Origin: Corynebacterium imitans
Lineage (GTDB): Bacteria > Actinomycetota > Actinomycetes > Mycobacteriales > Mycobacteriaceae
Assembly: GCF_000739455.1 (NCBI RefSeq)
Contig: NZ_CP009211.1
Location: 1,067,660-1,131,659, forward strand
Reading direction: 5' to 3'
DNA: 64,000 bases
Shown here: piece after piece, positions 31,146 to 40,528 of the stretch
Position numbering within the stretch: position 1 is the stretch's first letter
How the letters are laid out: each line of letters opens with the position of its first letter
Translations under genes and position numbers: made by a program
Notes under the pieces: model-generated
Database searches by the model: none
What the model saw: only the letters and a program-made list of their open reading frames with translations
What the model was told of the DNA's origin: nothing

Positions 31146-32558
31146 CTACTTGGCCGACTTATCCTCGGGCTTGACTGCGGGGAAGCTACCGGTCTCGTAG
31201 ACCTCTTTGTAGGCGTCCCAGTCGATGCCTTCGCCGTCGGATTCCGGCGAGCCGCTGTAATCAGCGTGCTCGGGGTCGAGGGACGGAGCGTCCTCGAGGT
31301 TGAACTCGCTGTCGTTGTCGGCGTCGAGGTCGGCTGCGACCTCCTCCTGGACGGAGTGCCACAAGTTCGCGTCCTCGACGTGCGACTCGGCGACGAGGGA
31401 TTCGACCTCCTTGCGCTGCTTGGCAGAAAGGCGATCCTCGGTCGGGTCGAGCGCGGTTTCGGCCAGCTCGGCGAGGCGCTCGCGGCGCTGCGTCTCTTCC
31501 TTGATGTTGCTGCGGTCGCGGAACCAGCCGATAAGGATCGCAATCGTCAGGATGATGCCCAGGTAGCCGATGAACGGGTAGACCCAGCTGATCAGGTCGG
31601 CGAATCCGACGAAGGAAAGCAGGAAGCCGATGCCCACGACAGTGAAGTACACGGGGCGGAAGCGTTCCGGGTGCTTGTGGGTCAGGCGGCGCGCCATGGC
31701 GTAGAACATGCCAACCGCAGTGTTGTAGATCATCATGTAGATGATGATCGACACGATCACGCCAACGGTCGGGTGCATCGAGTCGAACACAGCCAGCAGC
31801 GGCATGTCCGCGCCGGCGACCTTGTCCATGTTGAAGAACAAGATGAAGTTCAAGATGACCAGCAGGATGGCGAAGATGAGGCCGCCGAGCAGGCCGCCGA
31901 CGCCAGCGGTGCGCGGGTTCATCTGCGAACCAGCGATGACGAGCATCATGGACACCGCCATGATGTTGACCAGGGTGCCGTAGTTGACCGCAGCGAGCAG
32001 CCAGCTATTAAACACGCCGTCGGCAGGCGACTGCTGCAGTGCGATCTCGTTCATCTCGTTCAGACTGTCCGGCATGTGCATGATCGTGATGCCGAAGGCG
32101 ACGATGATCGCCACGATGAGGAACGGTGTGATGACAGAGATGACGTCGGTGATGCGGTCGACGTCCAAGAACCCGGAGAGCACCAAGAACACGGTCATGA
32201 TGGTGGCGCCAATCCACGGGGCGAACCCGAACTGCTGGTTCAGGTTCGACCCTGCGCCGGCAACCATGACAAAGCCGAACGCGAAGAGGCTGAACATCGT
32301 GGCGTAGTCCATGTACTTGGACACGATTGGGCTGGAGACGCGGTTGAACACCGCCGAGTGGTCGTCGGCAAGGTAGTAGGAGCCGAGCTGGAAGATCGTG
32401 GTGCCCACTACGAAGATGATGGTGCCGGCGATGACCGCACCGACGATGCCGATGTAGCCAAACGACAGGAAGTACTGGATGACCTCCTGGCCGGAGGCGA
32501 AGCCCGCGCCGACCAAGAGGCCGACGAGCGCCATCGCCACTTTTATTGTTTGTCGCAT
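31146..32558 (-). CDS. YkvI-family membrane transporter with acidic C-terminal tail
   Basis: The 470-residue protein has about ten spans in residues 1-340, starting KVAMALVGLLVGAGFASGQEV, a signature of the YkvI family related to the APC/LeuT superfamily. SGFLDVDRITDVISVITPF and NPRTAGVGGLLGG are in conserved loops. A cytoplasmic tail of about 130 residues follows, rich in Glu and Asp (EDAPSLDPEHADYSGS), which is longer than in typical members. The substrate is unknown; an amino acid or ion symport role is inferred from the superfamily. It stands alone between gatB and the divergent acetyltransferase gene. Confidence 0.8.
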   Translation of the reverse strand: MRQTIKVAMALVGLLVGAGFASGQEVIQYFLSFGYIGIVGAVIAGTIIFVVGTTIFQLGSYYLADDHSAVFNRVSSPIVSKYMDYATMFSLFAFGFVMVAGAGSNLNQQFGFAPWIGATIMTVFLVLSGFLDVDRITDVISVITPFLIVAIIVAFGITIMHMPDSLNEMNEIALQQSPADGVFNSWLLAAVNYGTLVNIMAVSMMLVIAGSQMNPRTAGVGGLLGGLIFAILLVILNFILFFNMDKVAGADMPLLAVFDSMHPTVGVIVSIIIYMMIYNTAVGMFYAMARRLTHKHPERFRPVYFTVVGIGFLLSFVGFADLISWVYPFIGYLGIILTIAILIGWFRDRSNIKEETQRRERLAELAETALDPTEDRLSAKQRKEVESLVAESHVEDANLWHSVQEEVAADLDADNDSEFNLEDAPSLDPEHADYSGSPESDGEGIDWDAYKEVYETGSFPAVKPEDKSAK

Positions 32559-32811
32559 AACGTTAATCCTTGGTGTTTCGATAATCTAAGAAAATGAACA
32601 GAGGCCGATGGTAACAAAGCGCCGCACGGCCTGCGAATAGGTATTGTGCGTGAGTACGGGGCATTTTTGCGCTCGCGACCGAGTGAAACACCAGCGTATC
32701 CACCCCCGCGCGAACCCAGGCTCGCGTCAGTTTTGCATTTTTCCACCCAGGAAAACGTTATGAGTTTGTGATAGTCGATGTCCGAATGTGTGGCTTTCGC
32801 CCGCCGTCCTT

Positions 32812-32817
32812 TAGACT
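32812..32817 (+). promoter_or_regulatory. -10 box TAGACT for the acetyltransferase gene
   Basis: TAGACT ends 8 nt before the ATG at 32826. The preceding spacer (32559-32811) holds the divergent promoters and no gene that I can support. Confidence 0.35.
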
Positions 32818-32825
32818 TTGCTCCC

Positions 32826-33308
32826 ATGACCAAGATTCGCGAAGCCGTAGAGGCTGACACCCCCGTCATCTACGAGATGATCAAAGAGCTCGCCCTCTAT
32901 GAGAAGGAACCAGACTCCGTCACCTCTACCGAAGAGGACGTGCGCACCCACCTTTTCGGCGAGAACCCGAGCGTCTTCGCCCTGGTTGCAGACAACGACG
33001 GCGTACTCGAGGGCATGGCTCTGTGGTTCTTAAGCTACTCCACTTGGGAGGGTCGCCACGGCATCTGGCTCGAAGACCTTTACGTCCGCGAAGAACACCG
33101 CGGCAAGGGCCTTGGAACCGCGCTGCTGCAGGAGCTCGCACGCATCGCCGTCGACAACGACTACCGACGCGTCGAGTGGACCGTGCTGAAGTGGAACACG
33201 CCGTCGATCGGCTTCTACGAGGCCATGGGCGCCGGTGACATGGGCGAGTGGTCCACGATGCGCCTCGATGGCGACGCACTGCGCGTTCTCGGCAGCACCC
33301 GCGACTAG
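32826..33308 (+). CDS. GNAT N-acetyltransferase, diamine/thialysine type
   Basis: The 160-residue protein is a GNAT enzyme with the acetyl-CoA loop EEHRGKGLGTALLQELA, preceded by the strand GIWLEDLYV and followed by VEWTVLKWNTPSIGFYEAMGA. This layout and ALYEKEPDSV near the N-terminus resemble spermidine/spermine or thialysine acetyltransferases. The substrate is inferred. ATG at 32826 is chosen over an in-frame start 48 nt upstream because of the -10 box. The gene ends in CTAG shared with the converging reductase gene. Confidence 0.85.
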   Translation: MTKIREAVEADTPVIYEMIKELALYEKEPDSVTSTEEDVRTHLFGENPSVFALVADNDGVLEGMALWFLSYSTWEGRHGIWLEDLYVREEHRGKGLGTALLQELARIAVDNDYRRVEWTVLKWNTPSIGFYEAMGAGDMGEWSTMRLDGDALRVLGSTRD

Positions 33309-34366
33309 CGCTGGAAGGGCGCGGGGTGTTTGACCTCTTCGCCCGCGCGGACTGGCCGCGGCGGGGTCACGCCGTCGGCGAAGGGAGCGCCGGGGAGCCG
33401 GTCGCGCTGGTGGGCGTCGATAAGCCAGCGCATGTCGGGCCCGGCAGGGACGACGCCGGTCGGGTTGATCTCCGCGTGCGTGATGTAATAGTGCTCCTTG
33501 ATCTCCTGAAAGTCGGTCGTGTCGCCGAAACCGGGGAGCTGGAAGAGCTCCTGGAGGTACCCACGCAGGTTGGGCATCTGCGCGATGCGGTTGCGTGAGG
33601 CCTTGAAGTGCCCGACGTAGACGGGGTCGAAGCGGATGAGGGTGGGGTAGAGGTAGATGTCGGCAAGTGTGATGTGCTCGCCGACCAAAAAGCGGTGCCG
33701 CCCGAGGTGGTCTTCCAGCCAGTCCATGTGCTCCCACAGGTCGGCGTAGGCCTCGTCGTAGGCGTCCTGCGAGCCAGCGAAGCCCGCGCGGTAGACGCCG
33801 TTGTTGACGTGGCGGTAGATCCGGTCCGTGACCTCGTCGATCTCCGCGCGCAGCTTAAGCGGGTAGAGGTCGGGTGCGCCGTCGCGGTGGTGTTCGCGCC
33901 AGGCGTCTTGGAAGTCGATGGGGATGCGGTGGAAGTCGTTGGTCACCGCCGCGCGCGTTCGCTTCTCGACGACCACCGGCACCGTAATCCCCCGCGGATA
34001 GCCCGGAAAGCGCGCCTCGTAGGCGTCTTTGAGGAAGTGCAGGCCCGTCTCCGGGTCCTTGCCGTTCGGGTCGAGGTCGAAGGTCCACGAGCGGGCGTCG
34101 TGGGTAGGGCCGGCGAGGCCGAGCGAGATCGCGTCCTCCAGCCCTAGAAGCCGGCGGACGATGATGGCGCGGTGGGCCCACGGGCAGGCGCGCGCCGCCA
34201 TGAGGCGGTAGCGCTCCGCCTCGACGGGCCAGGCGTAGCTGCCGTTTTCGGCCGGCTGCGGGTCGCTGCCTGGGGCAAGATCAGCACTGAAGTGGTCGTC
34301 GATGTAGGTGGTGTCGCGGACGAACTCGCCGTCCGGGGAGGCGTTGCGTGCTGGTTGAGGGCTCAT
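33305..34366 (-). CDS. Glutathionyl-hydroquinone reductase-like (Xi-class GST)
   Basis: The 353-residue protein has the Xi-class glutathione transferase signature: the active cysteine in ARACPWAHRAIIVRRLLGLE, then DPNGKDPETGLHFLKDAYEARFPGYPRGITVPVVVEK, and the C-terminal all-helical domain with HITLADIYLYPTLIRFDPVYVGHFK. Family members reduce glutathionyl-hydroquinones. Corynebacteria use mycothiol, so a mycothiol-linked reaction is more likely here. ATG at 34366 matches the family start. It converges on the acetyltransferase with a 4-nt overlap. Confidence 0.9.
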   Translation of the reverse strand: MSPQPARNASPDGEFVRDTTYIDDHFSADLAPGSDPQPAENGSYAWPVEAERYRLMAARACPWAHRAIIVRRLLGLEDAISLGLAGPTHDARSWTFDLDPNGKDPETGLHFLKDAYEARFPGYPRGITVPVVVEKRTRAAVTNDFHRIPIDFQDAWREHHRDGAPDLYPLKLRAEIDEVTDRIYRHVNNGVYRAGFAGSQDAYDEAYADLWEHMDWLEDHLGRHRFLVGEHITLADIYLYPTLIRFDPVYVGHFKASRNRIAQMPNLRGYLQELFQLPGFGDTTDFQEIKEHYYITHAEINPTGVVPAGPDMRWLIDAHQRDRLPGAPFADGVTPPRPVRAGEEVKHPAPFQR

Positions 34367-34458
34367 GGGAACGAGTATCCCCACCAGACGGTGACGTGTC
34401 AACCAAGTTTTGTTGGGGCGCGCCGAGGACATTGCCAGCTGCGGCAGAGCGCGTGGCA

Positions 34459-34464
34459 TAGATT
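34459..34464 (+). promoter_or_regulatory. -10 box TAGATT for the DoxX gene
   Basis: TAGATT ends 7 nt before the ATG at 34472. Confidence 0.4.
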
Positions 34465-34471
34465 TACAAGC

Positions 34472-35233
34472 ATGGACAAGAACAACGCACGCGACGTCAC
34501 CCCTGAGGACTTCGACCCGATCGACGGACTGCCGTACGCCCCGCTCGGCGATAAGGACGCGGCTGGCGGATCTACGGCGGTGGGGGCGTCGAGAAGCGAA
34601 GAGCCCGCGACGCTCACCGGCAAGGCGGCACCGACCGAGGTCATGCCGGAAACCCCCACCGAGACCGTGAGCCTCGCACAACCCGAGCCCGAGCCGGTCC
34701 CCGTTGAGCCGCCCGCGAAGCGCGGCACCATGGATTTCGGGCTGCTGTTGCTGCGCCTGCTGCTCGGCGGTTTCCTGATCCTCGAGTCGTTGACCACGCT
34801 GTTCCGACTCGGCGGCTCCGAAGGGATCGGCGCGCTGCGCGACGCCTTCGACGCCTACACCTACGCCAGCGGACTTTCCGTGGTCGTGCCGGTGCTGCAG
34901 CTGACCGCGGGCGTGTTCCTCGTGCTCGGGCTGCTCGCGCCGATCGCCTCGCTCGTGTCCGTGGTGGTCACTGGTTTTATGGCGCTGCACGGCATCGTCG
35001 ACGGCGCCGACAGTTGGAACGCCTTCGCGTGGGACGCCAACGTGTGGCTGCCGATCGTGCTCTTCGGGCTTGCGCTCGGGCTGCAGTTCACCGGCCCCGG
35101 CTTCTACGGCGTTGACGCGAAACGCGCCTGGACCCGCCGCCCGCTCGGCTGGGCCTGGGCGTGCGCGCTGCTCGGCCTGGTTATCGCCGGCGCCGTGTGG
35201 TGGTTCGGCACCGGCGTGAACCCGCTGAGCTAG
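34472..35233 (+). CDS. DoxX-family membrane protein with disordered N-terminus
   Basis: The 253-residue protein has about 85 N-terminal residues of acidic, proline-rich low-complexity sequence ([16 protein letters not shown]), then a DoxX-type four-helix membrane unit starting [16 protein letters not shown], with [19 protein letters not shown] typical of the family, plus a fifth C-terminal span ([16 protein letters not shown]). DoxX proteins associate with redox or thiosulfate systems; the role here is unknown. The 12-bp motif at 34586-34597 encodes GASRS in the disordered part. It converges on ilvD with a 4-nt overlap. Confidence 0.8.
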   Translation: MDKNNARDVTPEDFDPIDGLPYAPLGDKDAAGGSTAVGASRSEEPATLTGKAAPTEVMPETPTETVSLAQPEPEPVPVEPPAKRGTMDFGLLLLRLLLGGFLILESLTTLFRLGGSEGIGALRDAFDAYTYASGLSVVVPVLQLTAGVFLVLGLLAPIASLVSVVVTGFMALHGIVDGADSWNAFAWDANVWLPIVLFGLALGLQFTGPGFYGVDAKRAWTRRPLGWAWACALLGLVIAGAVWWFGTGVNPLS

Positions 35234-37068
35234 TCGACCTGGCGGACCGCGCCCTTGTCGGCGCTGGTCGCCATCTTCGCGTACGCGCGCAACGCCTTCG
35301 ACACCTCGCGGACCCGGTTCGGCGTCCACGGGTGCTCCGAGGCCTCCATTGCTTCTCGACGCCGCGCCAACTCCGCCTCCGGCACATCCAGCTTCAGCTC
35401 ACGATTCGCCACCGAAATAGCGATCGTGTCGCCGTTTTCGATCAGGCCGATGAGCCCGCCGTGTGCAGCCTCGGGGGAGATGTGGCCGATGGACAGGCCG
35501 GAGGTGCCGCCGGAGAAGCGGCCGTCGGTAATCAGCGCGCACTTCTTGCCCAGGCCGGCGCCCTTGAGGAAGGACGTCGGGTGCAGCATCTCCTGCATGC
35601 CCGGACCGCCGGCGGGGCCCTCGTAGCGGATCACCACGACCTCGCCTTCGAGCACCTCGCGGTTGAGGATCATGGAGACGGCCTGCTCCTGCGAATCCAC
35701 CACGCGGGCGGGGCCACTGAACTCCCACAGGCCCTCTTCCACGCCCGCGGTTTTCAGGATCGCGCCGTCCGGGGCGAGGTTGCCGCGCAAAACGACCAGG
35801 CCGCCGTCGGAGGTGATCGGGTGCTCCACGTCGTGGATGACGCCGTTCGCGCTATCCGTATCGAGGGACTCCCAGCGCGCCGACTGGGAAAACGCCTCCG
35901 TGGTGCGGGTGCCGCCCGGTGCCGCGTGGTAGAGCTCAATGGCTTCTGCGCGCGGGTTTTCGCCGCGGATATCCCAGTCGTTGAGCCATTCGTCGAGGCT
36001 GGGGTAGGCGACCGAGTGGACGTCGTCAAGCAATAGGCCCCCGCGGTGCAGCTCGCCGAGGATGGCGGGGATGCCGCCAGCGCGGTGGACGTCCTCGACG
36101 TGCGCCTCGCCGTTCGGCGCGACCTTGGACAGGCAGGGGATGACGTGCGAGAGCTCGTCGATGTCGTGCAAGTCGAAGTCGACCTCGCCCTCCTGCGCGG
36201 CGGCGAGGATGTGCAGGATCGTGTTGGTGGACCCGCCCATCGCCATGTCCAGCGCCATTGCGTTGCGGAACGCATGTTTGGTGGCGATGCTGCGCGGCAG
36301 CACGGACTCGTCGCCCTCGCCGTAGTAGCGCTCGCACATCTTCACAATGTGCTCGCCGGCCTGCGTGAACAGCGTGCGGCGGGCGGTGTGGGTGGCGAGC
36401 GTCGTGCCGTTGCCCGGCAGCGACAGGCCCAGCGCCTCGGTCAGGCAGTTCATCGAGTTGGCGGTGAACATGCCGGAGCAGGACCCGCAGGTGGGGCAGG
36501 CGTTGTTGGCGATGTCGTCGAGCTGCTCGTCGGTCACGGCGTCGTTGGCGGAGAGTGCGATGGCGTCGATAAGATCCGACTTCGGCTTGGTCACGCCGTC
36601 AACCGCGAAGGCTTTACCGGCCTCCATCGGGCCGCCGGAGACGAAGACCGCGGGGATGTTCAGGCGCATTGCGGCGTTGAGCATGCCCGGGGTGATCTTG
36701 TCGCAATTGGAGATGCACACCATTGCGTCGACCGTGTGTGCGTTGACCATGTACTCCACCGAGTCCGCGATGATCTCGCGGCTGGGCAGCGAGTACAGCA
36801 TGCCGGAGTGGCCCATCGCAATGCCGTCGTCCACGGCGATCGTGTTGAACTCCTTCGGCACGCCGCCGGCCTTGCGCACCGCGTCCGCGACGATGTCGCC
36901 GACGTTCTTCAGGTGGACGTGGCCCGGCACGAACTGCGTGTACGAGTTCACAATCGCCACGATCGGCTTGCCAAACTCGTGCTCGCCGGTGCCCGTCGCG
37001 CGCCACAGGGCGCGGGCACCAGCGGCTTGGCGGCCAACGGTGGTAACTCGTGAGCGGAGGGGAATCAA
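35230..37068 (-). CDS. ilvD: Dihydroxy-acid dehydratase
   Basis: IlvD carries out the third step of valine/isoleucine synthesis, dehydrating dihydroxy acids with an iron-sulfur cluster. The 612-residue protein starts [21 protein letters not shown], closely like the C. glutamicum enzyme. Cluster-ligand cysteines are in [11 protein letters not shown] (near 122) and [19 protein letters not shown] (near 195). The start codon is TTG at 37068, with AGGAG 6 nt upstream. It is near ilvBNC but on the opposite strand, separated by PH, HNH and mscCG-like genes. The 12-bp motif at 35351-35362 encodes RREA. Confidence 0.97.
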   Translation of the reverse strand: MIPLRSRVTTVGRQAAGARALWRATGTGEHEFGKPIVAIVNSYTQFVPGHVHLKNVGDIVADAVRKAGGVPKEFNTIAVDDGIAMGHSGMLYSLPSREIIADSVEYMVNAHTVDAMVCISNCDKITPGMLNAAMRLNIPAVFVSGGPMEAGKAFAVDGVTKPKSDLIDAIALSANDAVTDEQLDDIANNACPTCGSCSGMFTANSMNCLTEALGLSLPGNGTTLATHTARRTLFTQAGEHIVKMCERYYGEGDESVLPRSIATKHAFRNAMALDMAMGGSTNTILHILAAAQEGEVDFDLHDIDELSHVIPCLSKVAPNGEAHVEDVHRAGGIPAILGELHRGGLLLDDVHSVAYPSLDEWLNDWDIRGENPRAEAIELYHAAPGGTRTTEAFSQSARWESLDTDSANGVIHDVEHPITSDGGLVVLRGNLAPDGAILKTAGVEEGLWEFSGPARVVDSQEQAVSMILNREVLEGEVVVIRYEGPAGGPGMQEMLHPTSFLKGAGLGKKCALITDGRFSGGTSGLSIGHISPEAAHGGLIGLIENGDTIAISVANRELKLDVPEAELARRREAMEASEHPWTPNRVREVSKALRAYAKMATSADKGAVRQVD

Positions 37069-37080
37069 CGGGTGCTCCTT

Positions 37081-37611
37081 TTATATGTTGTCGGTCGTGG
37101 GGCGCGGGCCCGGCGTATCCGGGTGCTCTTGAAGGTACTCCTCGTACTCCTCGCGCGAGAGCAAAACGTGGTGATTGTCCTTATCGATGATCTCGTACTT
37201 GCCGTCGGCAGCTTCCTGCGCACCGGTGATCACGTCAGTGATGCGGCCGCGCGAAGCCTCGGCGAGATCGGGCAGTGAATTAAAAGACACGCCCGGCATC
37301 ATGTATTCCTTACCGCCCTTGGTTGTGGCGAGCGCGCGGGCACCCTTGAAGCCGATGCCTTCGAGGTCGTCCCACTCGATGCGCGTGTTGGGGCGCGCGA
37401 CGTAGCGCAGGCTGATGCCGCGCTCGTCCACGGTTGTCGAGGCGCACAGCACCCACACAATCCACGCCAGTGGGAACAGCAGAAGCCAGCCGAGCATCAG
37501 CGGCGCCCAGGAAATGCCGATCAGCGCGATGCCGACCATGAGGACAACCCCCACGATGTGCTCTCGGGACGGCCTAAAAATCTTCTGCTGATCATCCGGC
37601 TGTGCAGTCAT
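37081..37611 (-). CDS. Membrane-anchored PH-domain protein (CFP-6-like)
   Basis: The 176-residue protein has two membrane spans near the N-terminus (HIVGVVLMVGIALIGISW and LMLGWLLLFPLAWIVWVLC) followed by a bacterial PH domain: TTVDERGISLRYVARPNTRIEWDDLEGIGFKG. An acidic tail rich in Glu ends the protein. It resembles the low-molecular-weight antigen CFP-6 family and occupies the same place upstream of ilvD as in C. glutamicum. ATG at 37611 is preferred over ATG 37620 because TAGCAT lies 7 nt upstream. It is 12 bp from ilvD and may be co-transcribed with it. Confidence 0.8.
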   Translation of the reverse strand: MTAQPDDQQKIFRPSREHIVGVVLMVGIALIGISWAPLMLGWLLLFPLAWIVWVLCASTTVDERGISLRYVARPNTRIEWDDLEGIGFKGARALATTKGGKEYMMPGVSFNSLPDLAEASRGRITDVITGAQEAADGKYEIIDKDNHHVLLSREEYEEYLQEHPDTPGPRPTTDNI

Positions 37612-37618
37612 GCCCAAC

Positions 37619-37624
37619 ATGCTA
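37619..37624 (-). promoter_or_regulatory. -10 box TAGCAT for the PH-domain/ilvD genes
   Basis: TAGCAT on the minus strand ends 7 nt before the ATG at 37611. Confidence 0.4.
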
Positions 37625-37643
37625 GTCAAAGGGCATGCCAGTG

Positions 37644-37663
37644 AGCGCCAGGGGGCTGGCGCT
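37644..37663. terminator. Hairpin downstream of the HNH gene
   Basis: AGCGCCAG and CTGGCGCT form an 8-bp stem with a GGGG loop. No T-run follows, so terminator function is uncertain. Confidence 0.4.
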
Positions 37664-37676
37664 TATCGACGACCCA

Positions 37677-38741
37677 CTACTCCGGCGGTCCTGTTGCTGG
37701 GATGTGCGCGGCTCGGGCGTGTCTTCGTGCAGGCTCAGTGTGTTTTATGCCGCGGGGCGTGAGGTAGCCTTTCGGGCTTTGCCACATGATCTGGCCGCCG
37801 ACCCGCTGCATCCGGCCCCGGTTTGGCCTGCCGTTTTGCCGGTTGTGGTAGGTGCACAAACAGCACATATTCTCAATCTCGGTCGCCCCGCCTTTAGACC
37901 ACTCTTGGATGTGGTGCGCCTCGGAAAAATCCGCCGGCTGGTTGCAGCCAGCCCACGCGCAGGTGGCACCATCCGCGCTCATTAGGGCGCGCAGCTCGCG
38001 GGTGGCGTGGCGCTCAAATTTCACCGGGTAGAGGTTGACCGGCCCGTCCGTTGCCGAGATCAGCGCGATGTACCCGGCCGTGTGCAGCTTCCGGTTGACC
38101 AGCTCTGCACCGCGCAGCCACTCGCCGTTGGTCAGCTGGACTTCGACCTCGCCGTCGTCGCACATGCGCCACTGGACAAAGTCGCCGATGTCCATGTTCA
38201 ACACGGTAGTAATCGCCGCATCGCCACCCGTGCGTGTGTCCCTCAGCCACGCCTGCGGGTCGTCTTTCGCCGCCCGGTACACCGGCAGGATATCCGTGGT
38301 GCGCCCGGTGATGTGCACGGTCGACCACCCTTTGTCGTGGAAAGTCACCGACGCTTTCGGCGCACGCGGTGCGGGCGGGTTGAGTTCCTTCTTCAAGGCT
38401 TTCGCGCGTTTGACCACGGTGCGCAGATCGCCTTCGGTTTCGCACAAACGCTGGCGGTAGTGCCACCGGTCTTTATCCGAGTCCAGCGACCGCGACGACC
38501 GTGCGATATAGGCCAAGGTTTCCAGGCGGTGCGCATTCTCCCGCGCCGCCGCGACACAGGCGGCCTGCGCCTTCGTGTTGCGCACCGACCCGTAGAACAC
38601 CTCGGCGGCGAGCGAGAGCTGTTCGGCGCGGTCGCGGTCCATGCCACGGGCGACCAGCTCGGAGACGCTCGCCGAAGCCGCGTCGGCAACGATGGCGATG
38701 CCGGCGCGGTCCTGGGCGATCAGTGCGTCTACGAGGTTCAT
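37677..38741 (-). CDS. DUF222/HNH endonuclease-like protein (13E12 type)
   Basis: The 354-residue protein has the helical DUF222 N-terminal region (NLVDALIAQDRAGIAI, SSRSLDSDKDRWHYRQRL) and a C-terminal HNH nuclease motif: CAWAGCNQPADFSEAHHIQEW followed by GGATEIENMCCLCTYHNRQNG. These are the repeated 13E12-family proteins common in actinobacteria and often found at variable loci. DNA nicking is inferred from HNH. It separates the PH/ilvD genes from the mscCG-like gene, which I recall as adjacent in C. glutamicum, so it is probably an insertion. TATTGT lies 7 nt before the ATG. Confidence 0.87.
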   Translation of the reverse strand: MNLVDALIAQDRAGIAIVADAASASVSELVARGMDRDRAEQLSLAAEVFYGSVRNTKAQAACVAAARENAHRLETLAYIARSSRSLDSDKDRWHYRQRLCETEGDLRTVVKRAKALKKELNPPAPRAPKASVTFHDKGWSTVHITGRTTDILPVYRAAKDDPQAWLRDTRTGGDAAITTVLNMDIGDFVQWRMCDDGEVEVQLTNGEWLRGAELVNRKLHTAGYIALISATDGPVNLYPVKFERHATRELRALMSADGATCAWAGCNQPADFSEAHHIQEWSKGGATEIENMCCLCTYHNRQNGRPNRGRMQRVGGQIMWQSPKGYLTPRGIKHTEPARRHARAAHIPATGPPE

Positions 38742-38748
38742 GCCACCC

Positions 38749-38754
38749 ACAATA
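38749..38754 (-). promoter_or_regulatory. -10 box TATTGT for the HNH gene
   Basis: TATTGT ends 7 nt before the ATG at 38741, fixing the start. Confidence 0.4.
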
Positions 38755-38839
38755 AACACCCACGACCAGCACAAACAAGCAAATGTGAGAAGTATTCCAC
38801 TTTCGGCCCAAAAGGGAACCGAAGCCCCAAAACGTGCGT

Positions 38840-40219
38840 CTAATAGGGTTCGGTGTTTTCAGCGACAGATTCGGTGGGCTGGGTCTCCACGCTCTGCGGA
38901 GTGGCCTCGGTGGAGGGTGGCACCTCCGTCGTCGGGACGGCGGAAGACGCCGGAGAAGGCGTCGAAAACTGCGTTGTCACCGCGCTGGAGTACGTGGGCT
39001 CGGTGGCGTAGGTGGGTTCCTCGGGCACGTAGCTCGGTGCCACGGCGGACTCCGTAACGGAGGTGCTGGAGCGGGCCGGCGGCGCGAGGAAACCGCTGTT
39101 GGCCTCGCTGTCCTCGCCGGGCTGGACCATGAAGCCGCGGATCAGCAGCAGCACCGCGAACACCACGAGCAGGGCAAACGTGGACACTCGCATGAGCCCG
39201 TCGAGGAGGCCCTTCGGGCTGGAGGACTCGGTGTCTTCTTCATCCTCGGGTTCCAAGGTTCGCGTCGGGGGTTCGGCGGCGGGGTCTTCCTCCGGGTTGG
39301 GGCTGAGGTGTACGGCCGGGGCCACCGCCGTGGCTGCGGGGTCGGCGGGGGAGGAGTTGAGCGTGCCGTCGATAGTCGCGGCGGAGCCGTATTCCTCCCA
39401 GAACTCGTTGAGGATGGCCAGCCGGATGGCGCGCTCGACCATCCATTGGCTCAAGGGCTCGACCTTGACCATGAATCGCATGTCCACGGTCCATGGTGAG
39501 CCGACGGTGGCGGGCGGGTGGATGTCCACCGCCGGGTGAACCTGGAGGTCGGCCTGCACTTTCGGCGCGATCTCCGGGGCGGCGAGCGCCTTCCGGGTGG
39601 CGCGCTCGGAGCGGGCAACTACCTCTTCGGCGGAGGAGGAACCGAGGAGCGGCACGGGGATGACCACCAGCGCGTTCGACCAGCTATTGGACTGGTTGAT
39701 GCACACGCGCGCGGTGGAGTTGGGGATGGAGATCGTTGCCTGCTCGATGGTGCGGATCTGGGTGGCGCGCATGGTTAGCTGGATCACGTCGCCGGAGACG
39801 TCGATGCCGTTGCCCTGGAAGGTGACGTAGTCGCCGACGCCGTACTGCTTCTCTGTGAGGATGAAGAAGCCGGCGAGGAAGTCCGCGATGATGTTTTGCG
39901 CGCCGAAACCGATCGCGGCCGAGACGACGGTCGCGGGGATCGCCGCCCCGGCGAGCGAGAACCCGATCTGCTGCAGGGCGAAGAGGAGCAGGAGGAAGTA
40001 GGCGATGATCTCGCCGATGTAGACGCCCGCGCCGACGAGCGCGAGGCGCGTCTTGCCTTCGTCGGCGGTGCCTGCACGCGTGACTTGGCGCTCGAAGTAG
40101 CGGTTGATAAATCTGCCCGCGCGGGGCACCAGCAGCGCGGCGGCCAGGAGAAGTGCGAGGTTGATGCCAGTTTCGGCGATCCAGTGCCACAACTCGATGA
40201 GGATGTACTTGAAGGGCAT
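38840..40219 (-). CDS. mscCG: MscS-type mechanosensitive channel, MscCG-like
   Basis: The 459-residue protein has MscS-type spans at about 8-30, 65-87 and a pore-lining third helix ([23 protein letters not shown]), then the beta domain ([21 protein letters not shown]). Unlike plain MscS it has a long linker and a fourth span (about 344-364, [19 protein letters not shown]) with a Ser/Thr/Pro-rich outer tail. That layout is the hallmark of C. glutamicum MscCG (YggB), which releases glutamate and osmolytes. The gene lies upstream of ilvB as in C. glutamicum. It is shorter than the 533-residue MscCG, mostly in linker and tail, so glutamate export is inferred. Confidence 0.87.
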   Translation of the reverse strand: MPFKYILIELWHWIAETGINLALLLAAALLVPRAGRFINRYFERQVTRAGTADEGKTRLALVGAGVYIGEIIAYFLLLLFALQQIGFSLAGAAIPATVVSAAIGFGAQNIIADFLAGFFILTEKQYGVGDYVTFQGNGIDVSGDVIQLTMRATQIRTIEQATISIPNSTARVCINQSNSWSNALVVIPVPLLGSSSAEEVVARSERATRKALAAPEIAPKVQADLQVHPAVDIHPPATVGSPWTVDMRFMVKVEPLSQWMVERAIRLAILNEFWEEYGSAATIDGTLNSSPADPAATAVAPAVHLSPNPEEDPAAEPPTRTLEPEDEEDTESSSPKGLLDGLMRVSTFALLVVFAVLLLIRGFMVQPGEDSEANSGFLAPPARSSTSVTESAVAPSYVPEEPTYATEPTYSSAVTTQFSTPSPASSAVPTTEVPPSTEATPQSVETQPTESVAENTEPY

Positions 40220-40341
40220 AGTTCTGCCGAGTGTAGTCCTCGTGCCGCCGGAGCAGACCGTGAAAACCCTGCCAAAACGCCCCGAAGAGTGGGATATGAA
40301 TTTTAATCAGTGAAATTGCCCCTCACGACTGCACGGTTGTG
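40220..40341. other. Spacer between mscCG-like gene and ilvB leader
   Basis: This spacer between divergent genes must contain the -35 elements for both directions. TTGCCC at 40316-40321 is a weak -35 candidate for the ilv leader. I see no gene in it. Confidence 0.4.
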
Positions 40342-40347
40342 TAAGGT
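40342..40347 (+). promoter_or_regulatory. -10 box TAAGGT for the ilvBN leader transcript
   Basis: TAAGGT ends 7 nt before the leader-peptide ATG at 40355, so the leader mRNA probably starts at or beside that ATG. Confidence 0.5.
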
Positions 40348-40354
40348 AAGCCAC

Positions 40355-40405
40355 ATGATCAACCAGCGACTAGTAGTACGAATTCCCACGCGGCGCTTGC
40401 CGTAG
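40355..40405 (+). CDS. ilvBN leader peptide
   Basis: This 16-codon frame reads MINQRLVVRIPTRRLP and ends in TAG. It contains Leu-Val-Val-Arg-Ile in succession, the products of the pathway it precedes, written with CTA, GTA, GTA and ATT codons that are uncommon in this GC-rich genome. There is no ribosome binding site; the ATG is 7 nt from the -10 box, so translation is likely leaderless. Stalling of the ribosome at these codons when charged tRNAs are scarce would favour the antiterminator described in the next entry. C. glutamicum ilvBNC is known to be attenuated with a similar leader peptide. Confidence 0.8.
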   Translation: MINQRLVVRIPTRRLP

Positions 40406-40482
40406 CGGGTTCGTTTTCCTACGCCGCTGACAACAAGCGCCCTCGACAGCACCTACCGTGCTGATTCGGGGGCTTTTGTTTT
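40392..40482 (+). promoter_or_regulatory. Transcription attenuator of ilvBN
   Basis: The terminator is the hairpin GCCCTCGACAGCAC / GTGCTGATTCGGGGGC (from about 40438) followed by TTTTGTTTT. GGCGCTTG at 40392-40399, inside the leader-peptide gene, is exactly complementary to CAAGCGCC at 40434-40441, which contains the 5' foot of the terminator stem. Pairing of these two would form an antiterminator. Ribosome position on the LVVRI codons would choose between them. Confidence 0.75.
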
Positions 40483-40528
40483 GATCGACACTTCTGACCG
40501 ACATTTTTCACCCAAGGAGCTTGGAATC

